NCBI RefSeq assembly: GCF_011603255.1
Contig: NZ_JAANCM010000002.1
Coordinates: 434,001-498,000, forward strand
Length of the DNA: 64,000 nt
From: Ferranicluibacter rubi
GTDB taxonomy: Bacteria; Pseudomonadota; Alphaproteobacteria; Rhizobiales; Rhizobiaceae
Direction of reading: 5' to 3'
The notes beneath the pieces are model-generated. The model was not told the DNA's origin. It worked only from the letters and a program-made list of their open reading frames with translations, and did no database searches. How positions within the stretch are numbered: position 1 is the stretch's first letter; the number at the start of each line of letters is the position of its first letter. Made by a program: the position numbers and the translations under genes. Shown here piece after piece: positions 13,304 through 23,096 of the stretch.

Positions 13304-13951
13304 ATGAGTAACACCAGAACAGTCCTCTGCTACGGCGACAGCCTCACCTGGGGTTACGATGCGGCCGCGCCCGGGCGGCATGCGCTTGCGGATCGCTGGC
13401 CGACGGTGCTCGGCAATGCGCTGCGCGAGGGCGTTCATGTCATTGCCGAAGGGTTGAACGGACGGACGACGGCCTATGACGATCATCTGGCGGATGCAGA
13501 TCGCAATGGTGCACGCATCCTGCCGACCGTGCTGCACAGCCATGATCCGATCGATCTCGTGATCATCCTGCTCGGCACCAATGACATGAAGCCCGTCGTG
13601 CACGGCACGGCCTTCGGCGCGGTACAGGGCGTGGAACGGCTGATCGAACTCGTCCGGCACCACGCATGGTCCTTCGACGCCGAGGCGCCGGAAATCCTGA
13701 TCGTCGCACCGCCCGCGGCTTGCGAAACGGCAAATGCGGCGTTTGCGGCAATGTTTGCCGGTGCGCGCGAACAGTCGGCCATGCTCGCCTCGCTTTATGC
13801 AGATCTTGCCGACGAAACGGGCTGCGGATTTTTCGATGCGGGATCTGTGGCGAAGACCACACCCATCGACGGCATCCATCTCGATGCGGAGAATACAAGA
13901 GCGATCGGACGCGGCCTCGAGCCGATCGTCCGTGTGATGCTCGGCCTCTAA
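13304..13951 (+). CDS. SGNH/GDSL hydrolase (arylesterase-like)
   Basis: A 215-residue esterase with all SGNH blocks: YGDSLTWG (nucleophile Ser13), EGLNGRTT with the block II Gly-Asn region, LLGTNDMK (block III Asn) and DGIHLDAEN (catalytic Asp and His near the C-terminus). No signal peptide is seen, so it should be cytoplasmic. It resembles the small arylesterases of mycobacteria and agrobacteria. The natural ester is unknown. It lies between E2 and E3 of pyruvate dehydrogenase, without obvious functional link. Confidence 0.88.
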   Translation: MSNTRTVLCYGDSLTWGYDAAAPGRHALADRWPTVLGNALREGVHVIAEGLNGRTTAYDDHLADADRNGARILPTVLHSHDPIDLVIILLGTNDMKPVVHGTAFGAVQGVERLIELVRHHAWSFDAEAPEILIVAPPAACETANAAFAAMFAGAREQSAMLASLYADLADETGCGFFDAGSVAKTTPIDGIHLDAENTRAIGRGLEPIVRVMLGL

Positions 13952-14058
13952 AGCATGTCCAGGCGAAGCTTCCTTGCTTCGCCGCGGGACAATGCGGTCG
14001 TAACAAAGATACAGAACGGCAGCGCTCAAGCGCGCCGCGAAAACAGGAAACGCAAGGC

Positions 14059-15504
14059 ATGGCTCAGAACTACGACGTCATCATCATCGGCTCCGGCCCG
14101 GGTGGCTATATCGCGGCGATCCGCGCGGCGCAGCTGGGCATGAAGGTGGCCGTCGTCGAGCGCGAGCATCTGGCCGGCATCTGCTCCAACTGGGGCTGCA
14201 TCCCCACTAAGGCGCTTCTGCGTTCCGCCGACGTGCTCCACAGTGCCCAGCATGCGGCGAATTACGGCTTGAAGCTCGAAGGCACGATCTCGCCGGACCT
14301 CAAGGCCATCGTCGCCCGCTCGCGCGGCATCGCCGAGCGCATGAATGGCGGTGTCGGCTTCCTGTTCAAGAAGAACAAGGTCGATATTATCTGGGGCGAG
14401 GCAAAGCTGACGAAGCCCGGCGAGATCGTCGTCGGCCCGATCACCAAGCCGATTGTCCAGCCGCAGGGCCCCATCCCGAAGAACACGCTGGGCGAGGGCA
14501 CCTATACCGCCAAGCACATCATCGTCGCCACCGGTGCCCGTCCCCGCGCACTGCCCGGCATCGAGCCGGACGGCAAGTTGATCTGGACCTATTTCGAGGC
14601 GATGAAGCCCGAGCAGATGCCGAAGTCGCTGCTGGTCATGGGCTCTGGCGCCATCGGTATCGAATTCGCCTCCTTCTACCGCACGATGGGCGTCGATGTG
14701 ACGGTCGTCGAAGTTCTCGGCCAGGTCATGCCGGTCGAGGATGCCGAAATTTCGGCTTTTGCCAAGAAGCAGTTCGACAAGCAGGGCATGAAGATCCTTC
14801 TGGAAGCCAAGGTTTCCAAGGTCGAGAAGGGCGCCGACAGCATCACCGCGCATGTCGAGAAGAAGGATGGCACGATCGAGAAGATCACGGCCGACCGCAT
14901 GATCTCGGCCGTCGGCGTCGTCGGCAACATCGAGAACCTCGGCCTCGAAGCGCTGGGCGTGAAGACCGACCGCGGCTGCATCGTCATCGACGGCTACGGC
15001 AAGACCAACGTACCCGGGCTCTATGCGATCGGCGACGTTGCCGGTCCGCCGATGCTTGCGCACAAGGCCGAGCATGAAGCGGTCATCTGCATCGAGAAGA
15101 TCGCCGGCCTGCCGAATGTCCACCCGATGGACAAGCTGAAGATCCCCGGCTGCACCTATTGCAACCCGCAGGTCGCCTCCGTCGGCCTGACGGAAGCCAA
15201 GGCCAAGGCGGAAGGCCGCGAGATCCGCGTCGGCCGCTTCCCCTTCGTCGCCAACGGCAAGGCGATCGCGCTCGGCGAAGACCAGGGCATGGTCAAGACC
15301 ATCTTCGACAAGAAGACCGGCGAGCTGATCGGTGCCCACTTGGTCGGCGCGGAAGTGACGGAGCTCATCCAGGGCTTCGTCGTCGCCATGAACCTCGAGA
15401 CGACCGAGGAAGACCTGATGCACACCATCTTCCCGCATCCGACCATTTCGGAAACGATGAAGGAAAGCGTGCTCGACGCCTATGGTCGGGCCCTCAATGC
15501 CTGA
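14059..15504 (+). CDS. lpdA: Dihydrolipoamide dehydrogenase (E3)
   Basis: Reoxidises dihydrolipoamide with NAD+ via FAD. The 481-residue protein begins with the FAD-binding DVIIIGSGPGGYIAAIRAAQ, has the redox disulfide in GICSNWGCIPTKALL (C-x4-C), an NAD-binding LLVMGSGAIGIEFASFY and the catalytic His in FPHPTISETMKES. The disulfide motif reads ICSNWGC, not the more common TCLNVGC. The ATG at 14059 gives the canonical start; the open frame further upstream overlaps the esterase gene in another frame. Confidence 0.97.
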   Translation: MAQNYDVIIIGSGPGGYIAAIRAAQLGMKVAVVEREHLAGICSNWGCIPTKALLRSADVLHSAQHAANYGLKLEGTISPDLKAIVARSRGIAERMNGGVGFLFKKNKVDIIWGEAKLTKPGEIVVGPITKPIVQPQGPIPKNTLGEGTYTAKHIIVATGARPRALPGIEPDGKLIWTYFEAMKPEQMPKSLLVMGSGAIGIEFASFYRTMGVDVTVVEVLGQVMPVEDAEISAFAKKQFDKQGMKILLEAKVSKVEKGADSITAHVEKKDGTIEKITADRMISAVGVVGNIENLGLEALGVKTDRGCIVIDGYGKTNVPGLYAIGDVAGPPMLAHKAEHEAVICIEKIAGLPNVHPMDKLKIPGCTYCNPQVASVGLTEAKAKAEGREIRVGRFPFVANGKAIALGEDQGMVKTIFDKKTGELIGAHLVGAEVTELIQGFVVAMNLETTEEDLMHTIFPHPTISETMKESVLDAYGRALNA

Positions 15505-15557
15505 TCGTGACTTGACGTCGGATGCGCGCGGTCGCATCTGAGGTTAGACGCGTGGAT

Positions 15558-15578
15558 CGGTCCGCTTTTGGCGGACCG
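15558..15578. other. Hairpin between lpdA and lipA
   Basis: CGGTCCGC (15558-15565) pairs with GCGGACCG (15571-15578) across a 5-nt TTTTG loop. No T run follows on either strand. It lies in a 217-base gap with no other gene; it could stabilise the lpdA message or mark a processing site. Confidence 0.55.
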
Positions 15579-15721
15579 GCAGACAGCAGGAGCGGGCGGT
15601 GTCGCCGGCTCGAACGTCTTTGCGGGCAGGCGGAAAGCTTGTGGACGGGAAGACGAGCACGAGAAGCTGATGGCTTGTCCGGCCCCACGGACGGGCGGAA
15701 GCGGGAAGAAAGATCGGACCT

Positions 15722-16699
15722 ATGGTCACCATTCTCGACCGGACCCAGAACGCGAATGAAGCGCCGCGCGTGCGCCATCCCGAAAAGGCCCACAAGCCCG
15801 ATACGGAGATGCTGCGCAAGCCGGAATGGATTCGCGTGAAAGCCCCGACCTCGAAGGGCTATCACGAGACGCGCGATCTCGTGCGCTCGCATAAGCTGGT
15901 AACGGTCTGCGAAGAGGCGGGCTGCCCGAATATCGGCGAGTGCTGGGAAAAGAAGCACGCGACCTTCATGATCATGGGCGAGATCTGTACCCGCGCCTGT
16001 GCCTTCTGCAACGTCGCCACAGGCAAGCCGAATGCGCTCGACATGGCCGAGCCGGAAAACGTCGCCAAGGCGGTCCGGCAGATGGGCCTGTCGCATGTGG
16101 TCATCACCTCGGTCGACCGCGACGATCTGCCGGATGGCGGCGCCGAGCATTTCGAGAAGGTCATCTGGGCGATCCGTGCGGCTTCGCCGGAAACGACCAT
16201 CGAGATCCTGACGCCGGACTTCCTGAAGAAGCCCGGCGCGCTGGAGCGTGTCGTTGCGGCCAAGCCCGATGTTTTCAACCACAACATGGAAACCGTGCCG
16301 GGCAATTACCTCACCGTCCGCCCGGGCGCCCGTTACTTCCACTCCGTCCGTCTGTTGCAGCGCGTGAAGGAGCTGGACCCCACCATGTTCACCAAGTCCG
16401 GCATCATGGTCGGCCTCGGCGAAGAGCGGAACGAAGTGCTGCAGTTGATGGACGACCTGCGCACGGCGGATGTCGACTTCCTGACCATCGGCCAGTACCT
16501 GCAACCGACCCGCAAGCATCACAAGGTCGAAGCCTTCGTCACGCCAGAGGAGTTCAAGTCCTACGAGACCGTCGCCTATACCAAGGGCTTCCTCATGGTG
16601 GCCTCAAGCCCGCTGACCCGCTCCTCGCACCACGCGGGTGACGATTTCGCCCGCCTGCGGGCCGCACGCGAAAAGAAGGTCCTGCTCGCCGCGGAGTAA
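15722..16699 (+). CDS. lipA: Lipoyl synthase
   Basis: Radical SAM enzyme that inserts two sulfurs into octanoyl groups on lipoyl domains, including those of PdhB and PdhC encoded just upstream. The 325-residue protein has the auxiliary-cluster ligands in [13 protein letters not shown] (C-x4-C-x5-C), the radical SAM motif CTRACAFC and the C-terminal [11 protein letters not shown] serine motif. The start at 15722 gives a normal length. Transcribed in the same direction as the pdh genes. Confidence 0.98.
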   Translation: MVTILDRTQNANEAPRVRHPEKAHKPDTEMLRKPEWIRVKAPTSKGYHETRDLVRSHKLVTVCEEAGCPNIGECWEKKHATFMIMGEICTRACAFCNVATGKPNALDMAEPENVAKAVRQMGLSHVVITSVDRDDLPDGGAEHFEKVIWAIRAASPETTIEILTPDFLKKPGALERVVAAKPDVFNHNMETVPGNYLTVRPGARYFHSVRLLQRVKELDPTMFTKSGIMVGLGEERNEVLQLMDDLRTADVDFLTIGQYLQPTRKHHKVEAFVTPEEFKSYETVAYTKGFLMVASSPLTRSSHHAGDDFARLRAAREKKVLLAAE

Positions 16700-16869
16700 A
16701 GGTCGCGTCCGCAGCGATGCCGTGACGGGCTGGAAAGCCGTGACCGTGTGCGGAAGCTGTCGGTTAGGCCATCGAAGCCGTTTGGCATGAGCTCTCATTC
16801 GTCCATTTCCCTGCTGACACTGTTCGTGTAGACTTACGCTATAAGCGTTTGAGGCACGGAGTCGGTCAG

Positions 16870-17952
16870 ATGGACATGTCGGTTAAGGGAAAGCCGGGAA
16901 CCGGCCGAATGCGAGGTCTTGGCCAGCGCCTGGGCCGTATGGCACTGGCGCCGCTCCACACACTTCAGATCGTCACCGGTCGCAAGGACTTCAAGAATGA
17001 CGTCCTCGGCAGCGAACGACTGAACCGCAAAGGCTTGCATGTCTGGCGGGTAAAGGCCGCGGCGCGGGTAACGGAATGGCGGCGTAAGCGGCTGGCACAC
17101 CTCGTGACGCCGGTGGAGCGGGATTTCTTCGCGGAGAACGGCTACATAGAGCGCCGCAATCTGCTGGATGACAGCCAGTTCCGGACCCTCGTGGCGGAGG
17201 TCGAGGCCTTGCAGGCACCCGCGCGCGAGATGCGAGAAGGCGGCGCGATAACGCGGCGCATTCCCCTGACGCCCGACGTTCTCGAGCACGCGCCCACCCT
17301 TGCCGCCTTTCTCAAGGACGAACGCTGGACCGGGCCCATTCGCTATGTCGGCGGTTTCGACGTCGAGCCCGTTCTCAGCATCCAGACGATCTTCGGCGAA
17401 CCCTCCGTCTCCAAGAGCGGCAAGGATCCGCAGACCGACCTTCACATGGACACGTTCCACTCGACGGCCAAGGCCTGGTACTTTCTATACGACGTGCCGG
17501 AAGACGAGGGGCCTTTCACCTATGTCGCCGGCTCGCACAAGCTGACGCCGCGTCGTCTCGCGTGGCACAAGCGACAGAGCGTGCTGGCGGCGGAGCGGCG
17601 GGGAGGTGGGGCGTTCCGCATTCCCCTCGCTGCCCTGAAGCTGCTCCGTCTGCCGCAGCCGACGCGTTTTGCGGTGCCTGCCAATACGCTGGTGGTGGGC
17701 GATACCTTTGGCTTCCACGCACGCGGCCATTCCGCACGCCGTTCCATTCGCGTCGAACTCTATGCCTCGCAGCGACCCAATCCCTTCCTGCCCTTCATCG
17801 GCCTCGACAGCGCAAAGCTCCCCTATGTCAGCGGTCGCAAAGAGGTCATCTCCTGGTATTTCGAGGACTGGCTGGTTAAGCTGAAGCTTCAGCGGCTGAT
17901 CTGGCGGCCTGTCGGTGCCGTCAAGGCCCGGGAGAGGCCGCCCGGCAACTGA
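16870..17952 (+). CDS. Phytanoyl-CoA dioxygenase (PhyH) family protein
   Basis: A 360-residue Fe(II)/2-oxoglutarate oxygenase-like protein. The iron-binding H-x-D is in LHMDTFHSTAK and the distal His with 2-oxoglutarate Arg is in FHARGHSARRSIRVELY; KAWYFLYDVPEDEGPFTYVAGSHKL is the typical PhyH core. The basic N-terminal 80 residues are not part of that core. A TTG at 16849 would lengthen it by 7 residues; I prefer the ATG at 16870, which has ACGGAG 8 bases upstream. Substrate unknown. About 170 bases of non-coding DNA separate it from lipA. Confidence 0.85.
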   Translation: MDMSVKGKPGTGRMRGLGQRLGRMALAPLHTLQIVTGRKDFKNDVLGSERLNRKGLHVWRVKAAARVTEWRRKRLAHLVTPVERDFFAENGYIERRNLLDDSQFRTLVAEVEALQAPAREMREGGAITRRIPLTPDVLEHAPTLAAFLKDERWTGPIRYVGGFDVEPVLSIQTIFGEPSVSKSGKDPQTDLHMDTFHSTAKAWYFLYDVPEDEGPFTYVAGSHKLTPRRLAWHKRQSVLAAERRGGGAFRIPLAALKLLRLPQPTRFAVPANTLVVGDTFGFHARGHSARRSIRVELYASQRPNPFLPFIGLDSAKLPYVSGRKEVISWYFEDWLVKLKLQRLIWRPVGAVKARERPPGN

Positions 17953-17992
17953 CACCCGTCACGTTGCGGGAGACAGGGCCGGGAGACAGGAA

Positions 17993-18565
17993 ATGCCGCA
18001 TGCCCTCAAGACCGTTGCGGAGGCCGCCGCCGCCGTCTCCCGCGCAAACCGCATCTCCGTCATCGGCTGCTCGGGCGGCGGCAAGACGACGCTCGCGAGG
18101 GCTCTCGGCCAGCGGCTCGATCTGCCCCATATCTCGATGGACAAGGCCTTCTTCTGGCTTCCGGGCTGGAAGAAACGCGACAAGGCCGAGGAACGTGCCC
18201 TCATTTTGGAGGCCGTGGCGGCCGAACGCTGGATCATGGACGGCACGGGGCCGTCGACCTTTCACCTACGCATGCCTCGCACCGAGGTCGTGCTCTGGTT
18301 GCGCCTGCCGCGTTGGCTCTGCCTGCTCAGCGTCTTTCGCCGGGTGATGACGAGCTTCGGCCGCGTTCGCCCGGATATGGCACCGGGCTGCCCGGAGCAG
18401 TTCCCGGACAGCGAATTCCTCACCTATATCTGGAGGTTCGAGCGAAACGTCGTTCCGCTGATCGAGCGCGAGATCGCGTTACACGGGCCGCATGTGGCGA
18501 TTTTCACGCTGAAAACACGCCGCGACGTTGCCCGCCTTCTTGATCTTGTCTCCGCCGCCGACTAA
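17993..18565 (+). CDS. P-loop NTPase, adenylate kinase/FlaR-like
   Basis: A 190-residue protein with a Walker A loop IGCSGGGKTTLAR near residue 22, DLPHISMDKAFFWLPGW (shared by the DNA topology modulation/FlaR-like kinases), then RWIMDGTGPSTFHLRM and VVLWLRLPRW. These features suggest a small nucleotide or phosphate kinase acting in the cytoplasm. The substrate is not known. The ATG at 17993 is preceded by GGGAGACAGGA. It is 9 bases upstream of the RatA/Coq10 gene and probably in one operon with it. Confidence 0.82.
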   Translation: MPHALKTVAEAAAAVSRANRISVIGCSGGGKTTLARALGQRLDLPHISMDKAFFWLPGWKKRDKAEERALILEAVAAERWIMDGTGPSTFHLRMPRTEVVLWLRLPRWLCLLSVFRRVMTSFGRVRPDMAPGCPEQFPDSEFLTYIWRFERNVVPLIEREIALHGPHVAIFTLKTRRDVARLLDLVSAAD

Positions 18566-18574
18566 CTGCGTCTC

Positions 18575-19033
18575 ATGCCGAAGTTCGAAACCAGACGCTT
18601 GGTGAAGCACTCCCCCGACCAGATGTTCGACCTTGTTGCCGACGTCGAGTCCTACCCAAAATTCCTGCCGCTCTGCGAAGCGCTGACTGTGCGGACACGC
18701 AAGGAGCGTGATGGCAAGGAGCTGCTTCTGGCCGACATGACTGTCGGCTACAAGGCGATCCGCGAGACCTTCACGACGCAGGTGCTTCTGAACCAGGCGG
18801 AGCATAAGATCGAGGTCAAGTATATCGACGGCCCCTTCCGCTATCTCGACAATCGATGGACGTTCGAGCCGGCGCCGGACGGCGGCTGCTCGGTCCATTT
18901 CTACATCGACTACGAATTCAAGAACCGCATTCTCGGCGCGCTGATGGGCTCGATGTTTGACCGGGCCTTCCGGCTTTTTGCCGAAGCCTTCGAGAAGCGC
19001 GCCGACACGGTCTATGCCGGCGCTACGGCCTGA
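18575..19033 (+). CDS. RatA/Coq10-type START-domain protein
   Basis: A 152-residue SRPBCC (START-like) protein; KFETRRLVKHSPDQMFDLVA followed by DVESYPKFLPLCEAL is the family signature, and the C-terminal helix [17 protein letters not shown] closes the lipid-binding pocket. Coq10 homologues bind ubiquinone and assist respiration; the E. coli name RatA refers to a ribosome-association toxin. In alphaproteobacteria the ubiquinone role is the more plausible, by inference. Its last 22 bases overlap the convergent cinA gene. Confidence 0.9.
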   Translation: MPKFETRRLVKHSPDQMFDLVADVESYPKFLPLCEALTVRTRKERDGKELLLADMTVGYKAIRETFTTQVLLNQAEHKIEVKYIDGPFRYLDNRWTFEPAPDGGCSVHFYIDYEFKNRILGALMGSMFDRAFRLFAEAFEKRADTVYAGATA

Positions 19034-19527
19034 TCGGCAAGCGCCTGAAGCATGTCGAGCGATGTCCTGACGGTCGCAAGCCGCACCTCTTCGCGGCCGA
19101 TCTCTCCATATTGCATGGCGCGGTGCAGGATGACGCCACGGCGTGTGGCGGCGACGATGTGCACGAGGCCGACGGGCTTTTCCGCCGAGCCGCCGCCCGG
19201 TCCGGCAACGCCGGTCACAGCTACGGCTGCTTCCGCTTTCGATTGCATCAGGGCGCCTCGGACCATCTCCAGCGCTGTTTCCCGCGAGACGGCGCCGAAC
19301 TGGTTGAGCGTGGCCGGGCTGACGCCGAGCATGTCTATCTTTGCCGCGTTCGAATAGGTGACGAAACCGCGATCGACCACACGGGACGAGCCCGGAATTT
19401 CCGTGAGCGCGCCGGCGATCATTCCGCCGGTACAGGACTCGGCGGTCGCCACCAGCCATCCTCTCGCAACGAAGCTTTCGAGCAGGTTTTCGGCAGACTG
19501 CCGGATGTCGTCGGGCCAGAGGCTCAT
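19012..19527 (-). CDS. CinA C-terminal domain protein (NMN amidohydrolase, PncC type)
   Basis: A 171-residue single-domain protein containing the CinA-C motifs [50 protein letters not shown] and the closing [16 protein letters not shown]. Proteins of this type deamidate nicotinamide mononucleotide in the pyridine nucleotide cycle. The N-terminal MoCF domain of full CinA is missing, as in E. coli PncC. Its start overlaps the ispDF stop by 4 bases, so it is translated with ispDF. Confidence 0.93.
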   Translation of the reverse strand: MSLWPDDIRQSAENLLESFVARGWLVATAESCTGGMIAGALTEIPGSSRVVDRGFVTYSNAAKIDMLGVSPATLNQFGAVSRETALEMVRGALMQSKAEAAVAVTGVAGPGGGSAEKPVGLVHIVAATRRGVILHRAMQYGEIGREEVRLATVRTSLDMLQALADQAVAPA

Positions 19528-20732
19528 TGGAAACCTCCAGGGAAGCTGACCGTCGCCGTGGCGATCGCTGCGATCCCTTCGCGCCGACCGACGAAGCCGA
19601 TTTTCTCATTGGTGGTCGCCTTGACCGAACAGCGGTCGAGCGAAATTCCGAGCATGTCGGACAGCGCGTGTCGCATGGCTTCGCGATGCGGACCGATCTT
19701 CGGCGCTTCGGCGATGAGCGAAATATCCGCATTCATGACGACGCCGCCATGCTGCCGCACGATGCCTGCTGCGTGTTCGAGGAAGATCCGAGACGCCGCG
19801 CCCTTCCACCTGTTGTCGGAGGGCGGGAAGTGATCGCCGATATCGCCGGCGCCGCAGGTAGCGAGCAGAGCATCCGTCAGCGCATGCAGCGCGACGTCGG
19901 CATCGGAATGGCCGAGCAGCGATTGGTCGTGGGGCAGGAAGATGCCGCAGAGCGTGACGCCATCGCCGGGCACCAGCTGGTGCACATCGTAGCCATTGCC
20001 GGTTCGCACATCGATCGTGCGTCCGTTCAGTTTCTTGTCCGCCATTGCAAGGTCCTGTCGGGTCGTCAGTTTCACATTGTCCGCCGAACCCTCGACGAGG
20101 GCAACCGGCAACCCGGCCCATTCGGCGATCGAGGCGTCATCGGTAAAGTCTGAGCGTCCGGAAATGGCCGCCGCTTCGTGGGCTTTCAGAATATCGGGAA
20201 GGGCAAAGCATTGCGGGGTCTGTGCGGCGAACAGCCGATCGCGCGATACGGTTTCCAACACGTCGCCGGAGGCATAGGCGCGCTTGAGCGTGTCGGTGAC
20301 CGGGATCGCCGGAAGCACGGCATTGAAGCCGGCGGCAAGTTTGTCGAGGCACCGGTTGAGCAGGTCGGGATCAATGAAAGGCCGCACGCCATCCTGAATA
20401 AGGGCATAGGCAGCCCCGAGATCGGCGAGGGCTCTCAGACCCGCAAGCACCGAAGCCTGCCGCGTCGAGCCACCATGGACGATGGTGATGTCGGGTCGAA
20501 GGCGGCAGGCCGCGAGCGCGGAATCGAGGAGGGTTACGTCATCGGGATGGATCACGACAACGACGGGGCCGGCCTTGCCCCAGTCCGAGACGGCATCGAT
20601 GGTCCAGGCGATAACAGGGCGTCCGCCGATCCGGCGATACTGCTTCGGACCTTCGGTCGAGGCACCGGCCCGCTCGCCGCGTCCCGCTGCGACGATGACG
20701 ACACCGCATGAAAGTTCGCGTTCTCTTTGCAT
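19524..20732 (-). CDS. ispDF: Bifunctional IspD/IspF enzyme of the MEP isoprenoid pathway
   Basis: A natural fusion of 402 residues. Residues 1-230 are IspD (cytidylyltransferase; [45 protein letters not shown]); residues 243-402 are IspF (cyclodiphosphate synthase; [46 protein letters not shown]). IspD makes CDP-methylerythritol and IspF closes the cyclodiphosphate ring. Such fusions are known in alphaproteobacteria. Divergent from dusB. Confidence 0.97.
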   Translation of the reverse strand: MQRERELSCGVVIVAAGRGERAGASTEGPKQYRRIGGRPVIAWTIDAVSDWGKAGPVVVVIHPDDVTLLDSALAACRLRPDITIVHGGSTRQASVLAGLRALADLGAAYALIQDGVRPFIDPDLLNRCLDKLAAGFNAVLPAIPVTDTLKRAYASGDVLETVSRDRLFAAQTPQCFALPDILKAHEAAAISGRSDFTDDASIAEWAGLPVALVEGSADNVKLTTRQDLAMADKKLNGRTIDVRTGNGYDVHQLVPGDGVTLCGIFLPHDQSLLGHSDADVALHALTDALLATCGAGDIGDHFPPSDNRWKGAASRIFLEHAAGIVRQHGGVVMNADISLIAEAPKIGPHREAMRHALSDMLGISLDRCSVKATTNEKIGFVGRREGIAAIATATVSFPGGFQ

Positions 20733-20829
20733 CTGCTGTAAGACGCCTCCCTGCCTGCCCTGAACTGCCGTTCGGCGAGAGGGTGCCGCGCGGTCCGTGT
20801 GAGCGCGTTTAACCCGCGCCGATGGGCTT

Positions 20830-20846
20830 TGCCAGCGAAGCTGGCA
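20830..20846. other. Small hairpin in the ispDF-dusB intergenic region
   Basis: TGCCAGC (20830-20836) pairs with GCTGGCA (20840-20846) across a GAA loop. It lies between divergent genes and has no T run; function unknown. Confidence 0.45.
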
Positions 20847-20884
20847 GGCGAATGAGGAAATTTACGGATGTCGCGTGAAAGCGC

Positions 20885-20913
20885 TTGGCAATGGCGATAT
20901 CTATGTCTAAAAA
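20885..20913 (+). promoter_or_regulatory. Candidate sigma-70 type promoter for dusB-ntrBC
   Basis: TTGGCA (20885-20890) and TAAAAA (20908-20913) are 17 bases apart and 15 bases upstream of the dusB ATG. The -10 is a moderate match only. Confidence 0.35.
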
Positions 20914-20928
20914 TAGTGCAGAAAATTC

Positions 20929-21954
20929 ATGTGCCTGAAAGATAATCACTTGCATCTTCCGACATTGTCATCGCCCTTCGCGATCGAAGGGATGTCGTTT
21001 CGAAACCGCGTGGTGCTTGCGCCCATGTCGGGCGTGACCGATTTGCCGTTCCGTCAGCTGGCATGGCGCTATGGCGCAGGCCTCGTCGTGACCGAAATGG
21101 TAGCAAGCCGCGAGCTGGCTTGCAATGCGGGCGAGAGCTGGGCGCGGCTGAAAAATACAGGCATCACGCCGCATATGGTGCAGCTGGCCGGACGCGAGGC
21201 GCACTGGATGGCGGAAGCTGCCAAGATCGCGGCCGGGAATGGTGCCGATGTTATCGACATCAATATGGGATGCCCTGCAAAGAAGGTCACCGGCGGCTAT
21301 TCCGGTTCGGCGCTGATGCGCGATCCGGACCATGCGCTGTCGCTGATCGAGGCGACGGTCCGCGCCGTCGATATTCCCGTGACGTTGAAGATGCGACTCG
21401 GCTGGGACGAGACGACGATGAACGCACCCGAGATCGCCCGTCGCGCCGAGGCGGCCGGCATCCGCATGGTGACGATCCACGGGCGCACGCGCATGCAATT
21501 CTACAAAGGGCAGGCAGACTGGGATGCGATCCGAGCCGTGCGCGATGCGGTGTCCCTGCCGCTGGTTGCCAATGGCGACGTTACGACGCTCGACGATGCG
21601 ACCGAAATTCTGAAGCGCTCGGGCGCCGACGCGGTCATGACCGGACGGGCATGCCAGGGGCGGCCATGGCATGCGGGCGTTCTCGCCGGTGCCTGCGCCG
21701 CGCCGGAAGGGCAGGCGCGTCTTGATGTCATTTCAGAACATTACGAGATGATGCTCGCCTTCTACGGCATGGAGACGGGTGTTCGACATGCGCGAAAACA
21801 TCTCGGCTGGTATATCGACCGGTTCGCGCCCGATGCCCCCGGGCATCGAAAGGCGTCCGTGTTGACGGCGACGGATCACAAGGCGGCGCTGTCGGGTCTT
21901 CTCGAACTTCTTCGGGATGGCGAGACAGCGGTTGAAAGGACGATGGCGGCATGA
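20929..21954 (+). CDS. dusB: tRNA-dihydrouridine synthase B (NifR3)
   Basis: Flavoenzyme reducing uridine in tRNA D-loops. The 341-residue protein has the family motifs [15 protein letters not shown], the catalytic Cys115 in [39 protein letters not shown] and [12 protein letters not shown]. It was first named nifR3 because it stands upstream of ntrBC in Rhodobacter and rhizobia, and the same order is seen here. Its stop overlaps the ntrB start (ATGA). Confidence 0.97.
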   Translation: MCLKDNHLHLPTLSSPFAIEGMSFRNRVVLAPMSGVTDLPFRQLAWRYGAGLVVTEMVASRELACNAGESWARLKNTGITPHMVQLAGREAHWMAEAAKIAAGNGADVIDINMGCPAKKVTGGYSGSALMRDPDHALSLIEATVRAVDIPVTLKMRLGWDETTMNAPEIARRAEAAGIRMVTIHGRTRMQFYKGQADWDAIRAVRDAVSLPLVANGDVTTLDDATEILKRSGADAVMTGRACQGRPWHAGVLAGACAAPEGQARLDVISEHYEMMLAFYGMETGVRHARKHLGWYIDRFAPDAPGHRKASVLTATDHKAALSGLLELLRDGETAVERTMAA

Positions 21955-23096
21955 GCGGCAAAATAACCGACGACACAAAGAGCGTGTTGCCGATGGCGGT
22001 GCTGAACGCGATCCAGAACCCGGTGGTCCTCGTCAACGAGAGCGGGCTGGTAACCTTCGCCAATTGGGAGGCCGAGGCCTTCTTCGGTGCCAGCGCCAAC
22101 TATCTGGCCCGCCACGATATCAGCACCTTCATTCCCTTCGGCAGCCCGCTGCTGACGCTGATCGAGCAGGTGCGAGAGCGCAAGGCAGCGGTCAACGAGT
22201 ACCGGGTCGACCTGTCGTCGCCGAGACTGGGGGCCGACAAGCTGGTGGATCTCTACGTCGCGCCCGTGCTGTCTGAACCCGGCTGCGTTGTCATCGTCTT
22301 CCAGGAACGCTCGATGGCAGACAAGATCGACCGGCAGTTGACGCACCGCGCCGCCGCCCGGTCGGTGACGGGACTTGCCTCCATGCTGGCGCATGAGATC
22401 AAGAACCCGCTGTCAGGCATTCGCGGCGCCGCCCAGTTGCTGGAAAGCTCCGTCAATGACGAGGACCGGGCGCTGACGCGGCTGATCTGCGACGAGACCG
22501 ATCGCATCGTCTCGCTGGTCGATCGCATGGAGGTGTTCTCCGACGAGCGCCCCGTGGACCGGCATCCGGTTAACATCCACTCCATCCTCGACCATGTGAA
22601 GGCCGTGGCGCGGGCGGGCTTTGCCCGTCGCATCCGCATCACCGAGAATTACGACCCCTCACTGCCGCCGGTCTATGCCAATCGCGACCAGCTGGTGCAG
22701 GTGTTCCTCAATCTCGTGAAGAACGCTGCAGAGTCGATCGGCGACAAGCCAGATGGCGAGATCATGCTGACCACAGCCTATCGCCCCGGCATCCGCCTGT
22801 CGGTCGCCGGCACACGCGAGAAGATCTCGCTGCCGCTCGAATTCTGCGTGCATGACAACGGTCCGGGCGTGCCGTCCGATCTCGTGCCGCACCTGTTCGA
22901 CCCCTTCATCACCACCAAGACCAACGGCTCAGGCCTTGGCCTTGCGCTGGTGGCAAAGATCATCGGCGGTCACGGAGGCATCGTCGAATGTGACAGCCAG
23001 ACCAACCGTACGACATTCCGCGTCCTCATGCCTGCGTCGAAGGGACCGACCGCCGAGGACCCCGAACCCATTGCTGTAAAAGGGAAGACCCGATGA
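21951..23096 (+). CDS. ntrB: Nitrogen regulation sensor kinase NtrB
   Basis: Cytoplasmic histidine kinase/phosphatase of the nitrogen response; it is controlled by PII and phosphorylates NtrC. The 381-residue protein has a PAS-like N-terminus ([20 protein letters not shown]), the phosphoacceptor His148 in [20 protein letters not shown], an N box [13 protein letters not shown] and the ATP-lid motifs DNGPGVP and [12 protein letters not shown]. No membrane segment. Translationally coupled by ATGA overlaps to dusB and ntrC. Confidence 0.97.
   Translation: MSGKITDDTKSVLPMAVLNAIQNPVVLVNESGLVTFANWEAEAFFGASANYLARHDISTFIPFGSPLLTLIEQVRERKAAVNEYRVDLSSPRLGADKLVDLYVAPVLSEPGCVVIVFQERSMADKIDRQLTHRAAARSVTGLASMLAHEIKNPLSGIRGAAQLLESSVNDEDRALTRLICDETDRIVSLVDRMEVFSDERPVDRHPVNIHSILDHVKAVARAGFARRIRITENYDPSLPPVYANRDQLVQVFLNLVKNAAESIGDKPDGEIMLTTAYRPGIRLSVAGTREKISLPLEFCVHDNGPGVPSDLVPHLFDPFITTKTNGSGLGLALVAKIIGGHGGIVECDSQTNRTTFRVLMPASKGPTAEDPEPIAVKGKTR

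Noticed and set aside
16849-16869. TTG start for the PhyH gene
   Set aside because: The ATG at 16870 has a better ribosome-site spacing and the extra 7 residues add nothing recognisable.
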